A stretch of DNA of 64,000 nucleotides from Symbiodinium natans (GCA_905221605.1 CAJNDS010000363.1:1-64000); one strand, 5' to 3'; shown: positions 1 through 11,940, counted from the stretch's first letter. The notes: generated from the sequence alone by a model not told the origin. Made by a program: numbers and translations.

Positions 1-1222
1 GCAACCGGATCTCGTTGGCTGCGCCCCTGCCCTTGTTCCAGTAACTTTGGGGCAGCGTCGTGTTGAGCGCGTGGGGGCTTTCTTTGCAATGCTGCAGTGA
101 GGCAGAACTGCAACTGTGGAGGCCCATCCTGGCGAAGCCAGAATTGCTTGTGTTTCGCAGGCCTGAAAGTGGGGTCGCCCGACAGCCCCGTAACTTGGGC
201 TTCGTCCTGGCAAACCCAGCTGAGCTGCAGGTGTCTCGGTCTTTGTTGGCTTTTTCTGTGGATAGGAGTCACGCTTCAAGCTCTGGGAAGTTGACCAACG
301 TGGCCTCAACGTTTTCTGTGGTTGTGCAGAGTCGCCTGCTAGACATTGCAGAATGAAAGCTTTTGGCGGGCTTGGGTTTTGGACAGCGAAGATATTTAAG
401 CGTGTTGCGCCGGCCCGGAACTTAAGTTGCCATGCGCCCAATGGCCCAAAGAAGAAGAAGATATAGGGAAGGCCGACGCCCCCAGCGAAAGCCTTGTGAA
501 CGTCAGTTTGTCTTCTTGAAGGGCGTTGTTGATGTTTAAATGGCGGGGAGCGTTCACTCGGCTCACACGTAACATCATCTTTGAGCCTCAGACTTTGCCG
601 AAGGTTTCGAAGCTTCTCGAGGCCTCCTCCAGTTTGCTTGCCCGCTGGAGACCAACGTCAGCTTGCAATGTCATGCAGAAGGCTTTTCAGGACTTTCTCA
701 TGAAACTTTGAAAGCTCAGGATCATCGAGGCCTTTTCTGAGGCCCATCGAGAAGTAAACTTGCGGCAGCAAGAATAGCTTACAGGATCATCTTAAGCGGT
801 CGAGGCGCCTTCGAGGTCCGTCGTGACGTTTTGAATAGAGAATGAAGAGGACTTGGAGCCAGCTGCGGCTTAAAATTCTTTTCACATGAAAGAAGAGAGG
901 CAGCCCGGGTTCCTCTGGGCTCGAGGCCTTGCGGGGACCCCTTTAATAGTATTATAAGCCCGGGTCCCCGAGGCCTCGAAATCTTGCAAGCTAAAGAGGT
1001 TTTGGGATTTTGTCGAGGCCTCGGGAGGCCTCGGAAGGCCTCGAAACCCCATGAGTGAGGCCTCGAAAGGCCTCGAAAGGCCTCGAACGCCCGAAGGGTG
1101 AGGCCTCTGAGGCCTTGCAATATCGCGTACACATGGTTGCAAAGTGGCCAGTTTGCGCGACTCCAAATCTGGGGTCGCAAAACCTAAGCAATTCTGGCTT
1201 CGCGTGCATGGGCCTCCCCTGT
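1..1222. repeat. Tandem 1,532-bp unit, copy 1
   Basis: Bases 1-1222 recur at 1533-2754 with only two substitutions that I found (near 87/1613 and 828/2360). The period is 1,532 bp and the left edge is cut by the window, so more copies may lie upstream. The ORFs inside (up to 133 codons) are identical between copies but overlap on both strands and have no recognisable domain, so I do not call genes here. Confidence 0.95.
1013..1117. repeat. GGCCTCGAA minisatellite
   Basis: About ten copies of AGGCCTCGRA-type 9-10 mers, centred on the palindrome AGGCCT. The same block recurs at 2545-2649 in the second tandem unit. Confidence 0.85.
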
Positions 1223-1532
1223 GCACGTTTCTCTCATGTTGAGCACTCCTACAAGTTTAAAGCTGCCTGCGGAGGTCGTGGTTCTCAGTTTCCCGCGTTG
1301 AGTGCTTGTCTGTGGGCCCCAGTGGAAACCGCGAGATTGAGCCCAAAAATAGAAGAATCCGCGGCCCCAAAATTGGGGCCGCCAGACGGCCCCAATTTTG
1401 GGGTCGCGGTTTCACAACCCCGCAATTTAGTTCCCAATTGTTTTACGAGAGCTGGGTCCATTCGCGGCCCCAATTTTTGGGGCCGTGAGACGGCCCCGTT
1501 TTTTGGTCCCGGATTTGAGCCCGTGGGCCCAA
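1223..1532. repeat. Spacer with GGGGCC inverted repeats
   Basis: The part of the tandem unit that is not repeated after copy 2. It contains a chain of short inverted repeats built on GGCCCCAAAATTGGGGCC-like palindromes between about 1360 and 1500. No gene is seen. Confidence 0.7.
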
Positions 1533-2754
1533 GCAACCGGATCTCGTTGGCTGCGCCCCTGCCCTTGTTCCAGTAACTTTGGGGCAGCGTCGTGTTGAGC
1601 GCGTGGGGGCTGTCTTTGCAATGCTGCAGTGAGGCAGAACTGCAACTGTGGAGGCCCATCCTGGCGAAGCCAGAATTGCTTGTGTTTCGCAGGCCTGAAA
1701 GTGGGGTCGCCCGACAGCCCCGTAACTTGGGCTTCGTCCTGGCAAACCCAGCTGAGCTGCAGGTGTCTCGGTCTTTGTTGGCTTTTTCTGTGGATAGGAG
1801 TCACGCTTCAAGCTCTGGGAAGTTGACCAACGTGGCCTCAACGTTTTCTGTGGTTGTGCAGAGTCGCCTGCTAGACATTGCAGAATGAAAGCTTTTGGCG
1901 GGCTTGGGTTTTGGACAGCGAAGATATTTAAGCGTGTTGCGCCGGCCCGGAACTTAAGTTGCCATGCGCCCAATGGCCCAAAGAAGAAGAAGATATAGGG
2001 AAGGCCGACGCCCCCAGCGAAAGCCTTGTGAACGTCAGTTTGTCTTCTTGAAGGGCGTTGTTGATGTTTAAATGGCGGGGAGCGTTCACTCGGCTCACAC
2101 GTAACATCATCTTTGAGCCTCAGACTTTGCCGAAGGTTTCGAAGCTTCTCGAGGCCTCCTCCAGTTTGCTTGCCCGCTGGAGACCAACGTCAGCTTGCAA
2201 TGTCATGCAGAAGGCTTTTCAGGACTTTCTCATGAAACTTTGAAAGCTCAGGATCATCGAGGCCTTTTCTGAGGCCCATCGAGAAGTAAACTTGCGGCAG
2301 CAAGAATAGCTTACAGGATCATCTTAAGCGGTCGAGGCGCCTTCGAGGTCCGTCGTGATGTTTTGAATAGAGAATGAAGAGGACTTGGAGCCAGCTGCGG
2401 CTTAAAATTCTTTTCACATGAAAGAAGAGAGGCAGCCCGGGTTCCTCTGGGCTCGAGGCCTTGCGGGGACCCCTTTAATAGTATTATAAGCCCGGGTCCC
2501 CGAGGCCTCGAAATCTTGCAAGCTAAAGAGGTTTTGGGATTTTGTCGAGGCCTCGGGAGGCCTCGGAAGGCCTCGAAACCCCATGAGTGAGGCCTCGAAA
2601 GGCCTCGAAAGGCCTCGAACGCCCGAAGGGTGAGGCCTCTGAGGCCTTGCAATATCGCGTACACATGGTTGCAAAGTGGCCAGTTTGCGCGACTCCAAAT
2701 CTGGGGTCGCAAAACCTAAGCAATTCTGGCTTCGCGTGCATGGGCCTCCCCTGT
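1533..2754. repeat. Tandem 1,532-bp unit, copy 2 (truncated)
   Basis: Nearly identical to 1-1222. Identity stops abruptly after the shared CTCCCCTGT at 2754, where unrelated sequence begins, so this copy is the right end of the array. Confidence 0.95.
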
Positions 2755-3729
2755 ATATCTTTGCTCCAAACAAAACGGAAAAGGAATATTCTCAAAGAAG
2801 CGAAGCCAAGTCGGCACCCAAATACAGCGCACTTCCTTTTTTGTCTCCATTCGAAGGAAATGGCGTGCAAAAACGAGGCAACAAATCCTCCGGACCCGGA
2901 AACTTTCTCTCCGATACGTACAGACAACTGTAACGGGAAACAAGCGGACGATGCTCGAAACGACTAACCTGGCCACCTCTGCAAGAAGTGGATCTGTGTG
3001 TGCCCCTGTCAACAGTGCATTGGAAGAACTTTGTTTCCCAGCAAAAAAGTCTTTCTCAAAAGGAAGAGGAAGTGGTGCAATGCTGTCACGGCACATTGGG
3101 CATCTCCGGAGTTGGTATTCTTCCTTTAAGGCTAGTAAATGGTTGACAGATGTTACAAGTGTTTTATCTTAACGCGACAGGCAGCCAAGCCTTGAAGTAA
3201 ACCTTTAAGCTCGAGAAAGGAAAATTTTCTTACCCTTCTTTCTTCTAAGATGGAGCTGTGAAGCTCACTTGAATCACTTGAGGGCCGTGATGCTGTATAA
3301 GAAAAAGGAAGGGTCCGACTGGGTGGATTTTGCATAATTTATTTTGATCGGGAGGTTGTAGGAACTTTTTAAATGATATAGAGAGCCCTTTAGAGGACTA
3401 CTTCGGTGCCCCACTGAAGCAAGGGCAGTTTGCAGGAAGGCCCTTGGGGAACCTTCAGCCTTACTACTTACCGACTTCCTTACAAGGGCCAGGCAGATTG
3501 CAAGAGCAGCCTCCCCAAGCGCTTACTGCCCGAACCAAGCTGAGGGTTCACCAACTCGCCTGACCAACTGATTGGCAAAGAGCGCAGATCTGCAGCTAAA
3601 GGTCTGGCTTTGCTTGGAACCTTACTTCTTTAAAGTTGGAAACGCCCGTTCCCTTCCCTTTCACCCTTTTGCCAGTTTTGCTTTGCGTCCAGTGCAGTAC
3701 GGATAGCTTCGGCGTAAGGTATCTGCACA
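2755..3729. other. Upstream region without a recognisable gene
   Basis: No open frame here carries a recognisable domain. The last 90 bases before the ATG at 3730 are pyrimidine-rich and hold AG sites after short T/C tracts (near 3674 and 3692) that could serve as spliced-leader acceptor sites for the gene at 3730. That is an inference from position and composition only. Confidence 0.4.
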
Positions 3730-4779
3730 ATGTCGCAAGATCGAATTAGCATTATCGATGGCAGTGCGTTTCAGTGCTTTGCTGACTTCATGTTAGGCCA
3801 TCTTACCGAGTTTGACGCTCTCTTTGCCAGAACACCATCAACACAGTTGCTGGAGTATCTTAGGGATGGGTGCATTGTGTCCACGCAGACCATGCAAGAA
3901 CTTCGTCAAGTACAAAATGCTGAGCTCCAGTCAGTCTTGCTTGTCAATCGTAAGAACTTTCTTCAGAATCTGAAGAAAAGCCTTACTCCACAGACGAGTA
4001 TGACGATAGTGAGCAATTTGCATAGCTCGCTCTCAGTATCTGACATCCCTTGTGTGCTTTTCAGGAGTTATGATGAAGACTTCCTTCATCAAATCTACAG
4101 CCTGACTGTAATCGGTGCTATTGAAGTCCAGGGCAAGCGGGAATTTGTTTACTTGGTCTTTTACATTCCTGATAGCCGCCCTCTTCATCAATCTTGTTAT
4201 TACATTGCCATCACGCCTGCCATGAGGCAAGATGCCAGCAATACTGAGGTCATCATTGCTGGCACTGTTGGAACCTTTGATGAGGAAGTCAATCTTCTCA
4301 TCAAGGTCTTTGGCTTGGTCTTTGTCAAGAAGCCACAGCATCCTATCATTGCGCTTACTGACAAAGATAACAGGTGTGTTGTCTGTCTTAAAGCACCAAG
4401 AATCAGCATATCCCAACTCCAAGCTCTGATGCTTAGGATTGAGGAGATTTATGACAAGGTGCTCAAGCAGACTGAAGGCAAGTCGCAGATTGAGCTCCAA
4501 GTTTGGTATCGATTTGCACCACTCGAAGGGATCCCGGGCAATAGTGTCAACTTTGTTGATCTCCCTTATGCCATTAATTCTGCTCAGACAAAGGATGAAG
4601 CCTTCCGGATACATTGTATCCGAAACCAGGGTCTCTTGGAACGCAGCCGGGCTGCCTGTAGTCGTGGGCCCGAGACGGACAATCGCATTACATACAGGTT
4701 GAAGTTCAGGCCAAATGCACCACCTGTTCATTTCCTCGATGCCTGCACCTGTTGCAGAAACACCTGGGGCGGCACATGA
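3730..4779 (+). CDS. Hypothetical protein, 349 aa, single exon
   Basis: An intact open frame from ATG to TGA with no in-frame interruption. The product begins MSQDRISIIDGSAFQ and looks like a globular alpha/beta protein, with alternating hydrophobic strands around residues 115-160 and 205-230 and a helical stretch near residues 235-260. I recognise no catalytic motif, signal peptide or clear membrane segment. A 232-codon frame runs antisense at 4033-4731 and I treat it as a shadow, because the plus frame is longer and continuous. Its codons are less G/C-ending than those of the ankyrin gene at 59 kb. Absence of introns and of nearby telomere-like arrays sets it apart from the genes beyond 9 kb, so it may be a retrocopy or an acquired gene; neither is shown. 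Function unknown. Confidence 0.55.
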   Translation: MSQDRISIIDGSAFQCFADFMLGHLTEFDALFARTPSTQLLEYLRDGCIVSTQTMQELRQVQNAELQSVLLVNRKNFLQNLKKSLTPQTSMTIVSNLHSSLSVSDIPCVLFRSYDEDFLHQIYSLTVIGAIEVQGKREFVYLVFYIPDSRPLHQSCYYIAITPAMRQDASNTEVIIAGTVGTFDEEVNLLIKVFGLVFVKKPQHPIIALTDKDNRCVVCLKAPRISISQLQALMLRIEEIYDKVLKQTEGKSQIELQVWYRFAPLEGIPGNSVNFVDLPYAINSAQTKDEAFRIHCIRNQGLLERSRAACSRGPETDNRITYRLKFRPNAPPVHFLDACTCCRNTWGGT

Positions 4780-5290
4780 TTGGTCTAGTTAATGTAACAA
4801 TAAAGCAATTGGAGCCAGAAATTATTCCCAGTGTATTCTCTATTAGTTGGGAATTTATCGAAACTCAAGTACATTTCCTTACTTATTTCAGTTCAAAATT
4901 CTTCAAGCTCATGAAGCTTCTACATCAAAAATTGGCGAAGAACAAATTTTTTTATTTCTTACCATGGAATTTGTTTAGAAAAAGCGGTTGAACTTATGAT
5001 GAGTGGTTTTGCCAAGAAATATTTACAAAATCACCATTCCAAAGCGGATAAATTATTAACTTCAAAATTAGAAGAAAATGTTGGATAATAAATTTAAATT
5101 CTCCTATTTTGGAAATAAAAGATCTGTGTGTTTCAATTAGTAATAATAATTTTGAAAAACACCATTAAGAAAGTAATGGATCGAAGAAAAGTACATTCTC
5201 AAAAGTTCTGTCATTCTGCTTTTATTTCAAATGGTAAGATTTTTTTTAATGGATTAAATCTTCTTTAATCTCTGGTATAAAATGTACTGC
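4780..5290. other. AT-rich 3' flank
   Basis: Sharply more AT-rich than its surroundings. A frame at about 4891-4970 and another, offset by one, at about 4966-5087 read as protein-like fragments but end in stops; they could be a decayed gene piece. No intact gene. Confidence 0.4.
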
Positions 5291-6934
5291 CAGAGCACTC
5301 CAAGAACTGAGCCCTCAACCCTTGCAGCTGCCCTCTCCACCTTTTCCTGTGCAGTATTGACAAGTTCAGAAGGCCATTCGGACAATGTGGCGTTTAGCCA
5401 AAGTAAGTACCTAGAAGGGGTCTGACCATGGGGTGCTCTGGGCTGCTTGCACCCGCTGTTCTGTTAAGTCCCCGCTGGCTGACCACCATGGGGCGCGCGC
5501 TGGCCTTTCCTCTTGCGGGCCAGAGTAAGTCGGTAGCTGTTGCTACTCGCAGAAAACTAGGAGGGTTCTGCTGACTGCGGCCCAGGTTCTACTTGGGTTT
5601 GTGGCCAAGCTGGGCGGTTGTGCGCCTGGGTGTTGGAACTTTGGGTCAGACTTCAATAATTGAGCCGCAAGTTGTGTTGGTGTTGCTCGGAATTGTCCTG
5701 GCTGGTCTTGCTCCGCTGTTCTTCCCTTTTCGCCACTGTGTGCCTGGTACCTGCCCGTGTTGGTTGGTACTTCACTGATTTTGCAACTTCCCCGCATGCT
5801 CTGCGCTGCTTGATTACACCTATTTCTGCAACAACTTCAAGTACTAAGCGCGGGGACGGACCCCGGAAGTTAAGGTTTTAACGGCGTAAAAGGTTTTTGG
5901 TGCCTCTCTGCACCTTTCAGCCATTATAAACAAAGAGAGGCGGAGATAGGCTGGAAGTTGTACCATCAACTGGACACGACCCATAAGGGAGCTGGCTTAG
6001 CTGGTGTCAAAATTCCTTTGGCAGAAACGGGCTAATGGGAAGCCTGACAATGTAACATTAGCCATCTTAAAAAAAAACTTTGGGGAGGGTTTAGGGCCTG
6101 CAGACGGCCAAAAGATGCCGAAGCTCAGTTCAAAGTGCTGCTGGCCGCCCCTCCTGACGCCGGCTAGACGGTGGCACACCGCAGTGTCGTTCACTGCTCC
6201 GCTGCACCAAGGATCTTAGGCCTTGCTGCGCGCCTCCCCACCAGTGAGCTGGACCCGCACGAGCCGGTGCCGCCTGTTGGCGGGGACCCCATCAGCCTGG
6301 ACTTGCAGCAGATTGGTGTCAAGCTTAAAAGCAATGGCCGCTCGTATTAGAGGGAAAAGCTCGGCACCAGCTGGTCGTGTCGATAAGACACCATTCTCCT
6401 TGTGTGTATGGTGCACAACACAAGGCATACTTGGTAGGCATCCGTAGTTCAAGACAAACGTGGCAACTTGGCCTACAAAGGCGCACGCAGTTCCCAGTCC
6501 TTGTTCTTGGAGGGTACATGTAGGCTGCGTGGTGTATTGGTATTCTTGTGTCCGGGGCACTCCTGTGCCAGCTTCTGCAGGGAGCGGCGCCGCATCAGGC
6601 CAAAAGCCTTGGTGCGCGGACCTGGCATGGACCGTGAGGGGGGACCATGACCCCTGAATGGCAGGCGGTCCGCGAAGTCGTAAGATAGGCAGGTCAGCGA
6701 GCGAGCCAATGAAGAAGACCTTATAACTGCCCATCGAGGTAGCAGCTATCCTGCAACATGCGTGAAGCGTGACAGGAAGTGCAATAATGCTTTGTCCTCC
6801 GATTTCGCCAGCAAGTCAATTACGCCAATTAGAACAGACAGAACCGAAGGTACGCAGCAGCGACTCTCAATTTCGCGAAGATGCAAGGGCCTTGCTGTTG
6901 CCGCGACAAGAATTAAAATCCTTTTCAACGGCAC
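5291..6934. other. No gene recognised
   Basis: Mixed-composition DNA with short overlapping frames on both strands. A pyrimidine tract ending in CAG at about 5363 followed by a frame that ends at a GTAAGT-type donor near 5403 could be one small exon. Nothing stronger is seen. Confidence 0.3.
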
Positions 6935-7099
6935 ATGGTCCAAGCTGTATTTCAACCAGAAGCCAGGCGACCCGAACCCGAGGCGCTGGTCGCGGTCTGG
7001 TGTTTCCCTCTGAACCTGGACAACGGCAAGGTTGTGACATATCAGGAGATCGGCTACACCGCGAAGGCGTTGTGGCGTGCGGCAATGCGCCAAAGCTGA
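6935..7099 (+). CDS. Possible small exon or ORF, 54 codons
   Basis: The frame starting ATGGTCCAAGCT reads through to TGA. It has G/C-ending codons and a protein-like core (for example VVTYQEIGYTAKALWRAAM) absent from the other frames here. There is no homology I recognise. It may be a terminal exon whose upstream exons I cannot place. Confidence 0.25.
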   Translation: MVQAVFQPEARRPEPEALVAVWCFPLNLDNGKVVTYQEIGYTAKALWRAAMRQS

Positions 7100-7985
7100 G
7101 TGCCGGGCCATGCCGTGCGGCCACCCTGCGCTGAAACATGAACATGAAACTAAGAGAAGGCAAGAAGGAAAGCAAAGGAAACTAAACAAGTGATCACGGC
7201 GAACTGCGTATGCACGGTTGTTCGAGACGATGTTAAACTGTCAAACCGTCAAGCTATGGTTGAAGCAGAGGGAGGGAGGAGTAGAAGGTTTTCAGGGTCT
7301 TGAGTAACAGTTTTCATTCAAGGCTTTAGACAGATGTGCGGCGTGGAGTAAGACAGGCTTGCATTCGCTAAACGTAAACTGCGGGATTCGTTTCACGCGA
7401 TCACATGCACTTGAGGTATGTGTTCTGAAAGTCAGTCTTCACTGCTATCAGGACACAGAAAACTGTCCAGACGAAATGCCGACTATAATCACATGCCGAA
7501 AGTTGATTGATATCTGAACGACAGAATTCCTGCATCGGACAGCGAGAGCCGATAGCGCTGAAAAAAGAAGGACTGTTTCGTTCCCCTTGGCATTTGGACG
7601 TTAGCAGTCACACTTGGGATCTTTTCAGGAGGGAAAAGGCATGAAACGGCTTACTGGAGCCAGCTTCTCCAGTCATCAGTGTGCCAGGTCTCTTCTTGGG
7701 CGTGTGTGGGTGGCCGGTTGATTCCCGGCTCTCTCACTCCGTGCCTGCCAGACACCGGCTTTTGGAGGTCTTTTGCTGACTAAGGCATGTGTAACAAAAC
7801 ACGACTCTTCACTGCACATCGGTTGAGGCGGATGCCCCTTTAGCCCACCATCAACCCACACGTCGTCGAGAAGTTATCGCAGGCCCCCCGTAATCTTGAT
7901 CGGAGTTTCATGAATGTGCTCACGGCTTACTTCTCCCAAATGTGGGAGTTGAATTTGTCTTGAGCCCGCAAACAACTGTCGTGAC

Positions 7986-8168
7986 TTGGGAACGTTTCTT
8001 GTTCCTGCTCCGAAAGTGTCAACACTGGTACAGGGCTTTACACAACCCTGTGGACCAATCCCCCTCACAACCAACAAGGTGCAGGTTGTCGCCTGTGCTG
8101 CCCCTCGGACGGATGTTGGCTTCCTCCCTCTCTCCATCTCTTCGGTGGAGTTGTTCTTCGTCTACCGC
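7986..8168 (+). CDS. Candidate internal exon
   Basis: Open frame ending at a good donor (TACCGC then GTGAGT). The last 25 residues before the donor, containing VQVVACAAPRTDVG, look like genuine coding sequence. The exon start is uncertain and no neighbours could be joined in phase. Confidence 0.3.
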
Positions 8169-9033
8169 GTGAGTTTCCGGTTGTTGAAATTGGCGATTTT
8201 TTTGTTTCTGGGTTTGCTATTGCCGCCTTTTTGGATTTGAGTTCAAATGTTCTGCCCTTTGGATTGCTTTTCCTATTTCATTCCTGGCGTCGGAAAGGAA
8301 CAACTTCCCTCCCGTTGTTGGAGATGATTTCAACTGGCTCAAACGAAATCAGCCCTATAGTGATTTTCAAAAGCTTTGCAACGCTGTGGACTCTTCCCCT
8401 CTGAAGTACGGTTTACAAGGTTTAGGGTTTAGGGTTGTGCAGAGCAAGCGGGATTGTTGCCAATGCGCTTTTGTGAGCATCCTTTGTCACCACGCACACG
8501 TGGAAGCTTGATTGGCGCAGATGGCCACACCAAAGTCACCAAAGTGCGAAGGTCGTCATGTGTTGAGCCATTCTTAGTCATCTTTAGTTTGCATGTGAGG
8601 ATGGGTGCTTATGTGGTTAAACGTTTTGCGTTTCTTTACCGAGGCCTGGCAAAATTGTGGTGTGCAGATTCGATACGTTAAAGCTGAACTTGACGTGCGT
8701 CGTATGCAAGTACCCCCCAAAGCCGCAACAGCAATCCGCATACATGGACGCAGCATTTGTGAACACAAGCCTTCTCGATTGTCCTTGCGGGAGCTGCGAT
8801 TGAACATGCCCCAAGATCGCCACCCAGATGCATTCAGAGTCGCCACCCTAAAGCCAGAACCCTGAACCCGATTTCCTTTTCCCGAAAAGCTTTCCCAACC
8901 CGGCGGCCAAGGCTACGAATCAATTGGCGAGAAGTGGGTACGGTTCCTACATGCTTGCTGCCTTGCAGCGACTTACTTGGTTCACAAGTACCATGAACCT
9001 CCAAGTAATGTGTTTGCTAGCCAAGCTTTGTAG
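8169..9033. other. No gene recognised; short telomere-like insert
   Basis: Contains a short TTTAGGG run at 8420-8437 and the sequence AGTACCATGAACCTCCAAGT at about 8988, which recurs at about 21529. Frames are short and overlap on both strands. Confidence 0.35.
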
Positions 9034-9317
9034 GATGTGGGCTGGCAGGATGTCGAAGAGGGGGATGACTCAAGCGAGGCCTCTTCGGGTTTAGGGTTTA
9101 GGGTTTAGGGTTTAGGGTTTAGGGTTTAGGGTTTAGGGTTTAGGGTTTAGGGTTTAGGGTTTAGGGTTTAGGGTGAACTCAAGATTGTGAGATCGCGACG
9201 CAGAGACTACGTTGGACGTGTCAGTCACACGATGAGCAGTGCAGAAAGGCGTATCCCAATCCATCAAGTCGAAGCAATCAGATACATCATAGCATGAGGC
9301 GCGAATGCTCGGCTGGC
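9034..9317 (+). CDS. Two-exon gene fragment with a telomere-repeat intron
   Basis: Exon 9034-9088 follows a TAG acceptor and encodes an acidic piece (DVGWQDVEEGDDSSEASS). It ends one base into a codon, at G|GTTTAGGG. Exon 9184-9317 starts after CTCAAG and needs exactly two bases to complete that codon; it then encodes a Cys/Arg-rich stretch (start DCEIATQRLRW) up to a possible GTAGTC donor. The 95-base intron is a TTTAGGG array plus about ten further bases. Function unknown; it may belong to the membrane-protein gene that starts near 10 kb. Confidence 0.45.
9089..9174 (+). repeat. TTTAGGG array (12 units) forming most of an intron
   Basis: Perfect heptamers. The GT of the first GGGTTTAGGG matches the predicted donor of exon 9034-9088. 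Confidence 0.9.
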
Positions 9318-10001
9318 GTAGTCAGGATCTGACCCTCATATCGCTGTGCTCCTTCAAGCGTTGCTGCTTCAAGGGTGAGCTTCCAAACCACGGGCAATGG
9401 CGAAAAACAGCTATTTCGTGTTAGTTGAAACGTCTCGGCAGCCTGAAAAATGCATCACAGATTGCAGGCAGATGTGTCCGAGGAAGAGGGCTACTTCTCA
9501 CACAAACTGAGCTTCTTGTCGGATGCGAGGCCCGGCTTGTCTCCTAGTGCCATGATTGCAACTTGCCCTGGATCATGGGCACCACACACAGAATGGGAAG
9601 TGTGCAGAAAGACCTCGAGTTTTGCGAAGTCGGATGTCGCAGGGATGGCTTCATGGTGGCGCATAAAACTGCGCTTCAAGTGGCTTGCGCGGTTCCGAGC
9701 ACCTGCCATTGCCTGTTTTGCCAGACTGATGTGCCGTTTGCATGTAACTGTGCCCTAAACCCTAGACCCTTCTGAATTGATCAGTGTGCGGCTTGAATGT
9801 CACGATTTGTTGATGTGCAAGTTGTTGTTTAGGCTGGGTGACAATCTGGGCCGGCATCGCTGTGTACTACCGACGAAGCAAACTCACGGACATGGGTTTC
9901 AGTGCCGCAACCATCTTGCCAGACCCTCAGCCATAGCTCAAGCAGAATTCCTGGTGTGATTCACAGGAGGATCTGACGAGTAATTGCAGAAGCTGATCTT
10001 A

Positions 10002-10036
10002 AACCCTAAGCCCTAAACCCTACACCCCAAACCCGT
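10002..10036 (-). repeat. Short CCCTAAA-like block beside an acceptor
   Basis: Degenerate CCCTAAA units end six bases before the GTGCAG acceptor of the exon at 10041. Confidence 0.8.
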
Positions 10037-10040
10037 GCAG

Positions 10041-11698
10041 GTGCAACGTCCTCTTCCAGGTGGGCTCCGACATGGGCTCCACCATCAAGAATGTCTACTT
10101 CGGCCTCATCGGACAACTCATTGCGTGGCTTCTTGTCAAGAAACATCATTTGTCATCGAAGTCGCACACAAATACCCTGGAGTAAACCGCCACGCAAAAC
10201 GTTCAGGCTGGGAAATCTTAGGTGATCGTTCAGGCAGCCCGGGTCGGCTGTAAAGAGAGAAGGGGCACCAGCATTTGGTTTTGGGATGTTGAGGGACGTT
10301 TTCGGGTTTGCGGCCTGTTTTGGGATGATGTCCCAAGCACCCCCCGTCCCAGCCTCTGGAACTCAGCGTGCGTCCGGTTGCTACGGCATCTGTTTATCAT
10401 AAGCTTCCATCATCATATAGAAACTACATCAATGTAACTAGTATAACAATATACAAATATGGGGTAGCACGAGGCTGGTCTACTGGGTTTTCATCGGCTT
10501 CTACCCTGAGGGCTATGATGGCAAGTGCCGCGGCTTAAGCGTGAGCAGCGAATGATCAGCCTCGAAATGCAAAGTTCTGCATGGGACGGGCTCGGGCTTT
10601 CGAAGCAACAGCTTGTTTCGAACGATAATTTTGAATTTGGACAATTGTCTCCTTTATGCAGAGGCATCACTCAGTCTGGTGGGCAGCCATGTCAGTGATC
10701 TTCCTCTTCACCTTTGGCTTAATCTTCCTCAAGATCAATGAGACTGTTCGATTCTGGGCGCTGATTTCCTTTACCGGCGGCTTTGCCATGAACATGGTGA
10801 AGCCTGGCATTGAGAATGAGCACAACACAGGCTGAAACTCGCTTGTCGCTTCTTCGCAGCTCTTGCAGTGCTTACATGCATTGGTAACATGCACTCTGGC
10901 AATATGAAGATAACAATAATACTAGTATACTCATGTAAGAACGACATTAATAAATTTGTATACTATGGTAGTGTAATCATGCGTGGTCGTTCTGAGAGGC
11001 GGCTTCAAGTTCGACTACCGCGGGACTGCAGAGAACGAGCCTCGACATCGCCCCCTTGGAAAGCCTCAACAGTGTGCTATGTGCGATTGATATAGGGTTC
11101 GGAATAGATATACTATAATGGCCTCCAAAACCCTATTCTGACTCTTAAGGCCCCTATACTAAGTGCTATCATGTTTGCTGCGCCCTTCGTGGCGTGCAGT
11201 TTCAGTGGAGCAGAAGGGGGTGAGGAAGTTTAGAATCTCTTGGTACGGTTTTTGGGATGTTGGCTGGCCTCCCAAACGATCTGGCATCCCAAGCGATCGG
11301 CTGCATGGCCACTCAGGGAATTGTTCTCTTCGTAGTTGCGGGCGTCCTTTCGATGATGGTCTTCGCCATTCCGCCTGTCTTATCTTTGGATCGTGGCCAG
11401 AAGCGTGTGGAGACCTGACTGAAGGTTCACGGGATTGTGAGAAGAACTCGTGGCAAGCCTTATCACCATGACATCAGGTTCGTGCAAACGCCGTGAACTT
11501 GTGCCAAGGTAATCGTTCTGAAGAAGCTGAAGCAGAATGTCCAGTGTCTCGAGCTGCACCTGATCGTGACGGGGCATCCCTGTGTACTTTACCATCATGT
11601 CCTCTGACGCTGTGCTGAGCTGAGGGATTTGAACAAGTACTATGCTCGGGACACGGCCGGCCTGGAGATTGTGTCCATCAAGGATGGATTGTCTCGAC
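10041..11698 (+). CDS. Predicted multi-pass membrane protein (partial, 7 exons)
   Basis: Exons at 10041-10139, 10474-10540, 10662-10830, 10999-11073, 11294-11404, 11478-11508 and 11625-11698 join in phase. Donors are GA, GT, GC, GT, GT, GT and GT; every intron ends in AG. The translation carries hydrophobic spans typical of membrane helices: residues around FGLIGQLIAWLL and LVYWVFIGFY, then VIFLFTFGLIF and a second span in the 10662 exon, and IVLFVVAGVLSMMVFAI in the 11294 exon. A polar, charged segment (NEPRHRPLGK) separates the pairs. This layout suggests a transporter or channel-like protein, but I recognise no signature motif and give no family. Both ends are missing: no start exon was found upstream, and the 11625 exon ends one base into a codon. 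Mixed GT/GC/GA donors fit dinoflagellate splicing. Confidence 0.55.
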
Positions 11699-11937
11699 GT
11701 CATCATTGTCTTGCCATGATCTTGCATGTAAGACGCAGGGTTTTGAAGTTTTGTCTGGTGCCGCCGACGCAAGATGCTGCTTGGGCTCTTTTAGGGCTGC
11801 TGTGTTTCCGTTGCATATTTTCAGGGCTGGCAGATGGCCAGAGCGGCTAGATGAATCCCACAAGTTTGTAGGGTGCCGTAGGTGATGTCCGAGTCATGTA
11901 GGGTGTTTCGTCGTGACTCCCTGTCTCACGTTGTAAC

Positions 11938-11940
<3 letters not shown>

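Noticed and set aside
11380-11772. A 130-codon minus-strand ORF that looks protein-like
   Set aside because: Plus exons 11478-11508 and 11625-11698 continue the membrane-protein gene in phase, so the minus frame is more likely a shadow.
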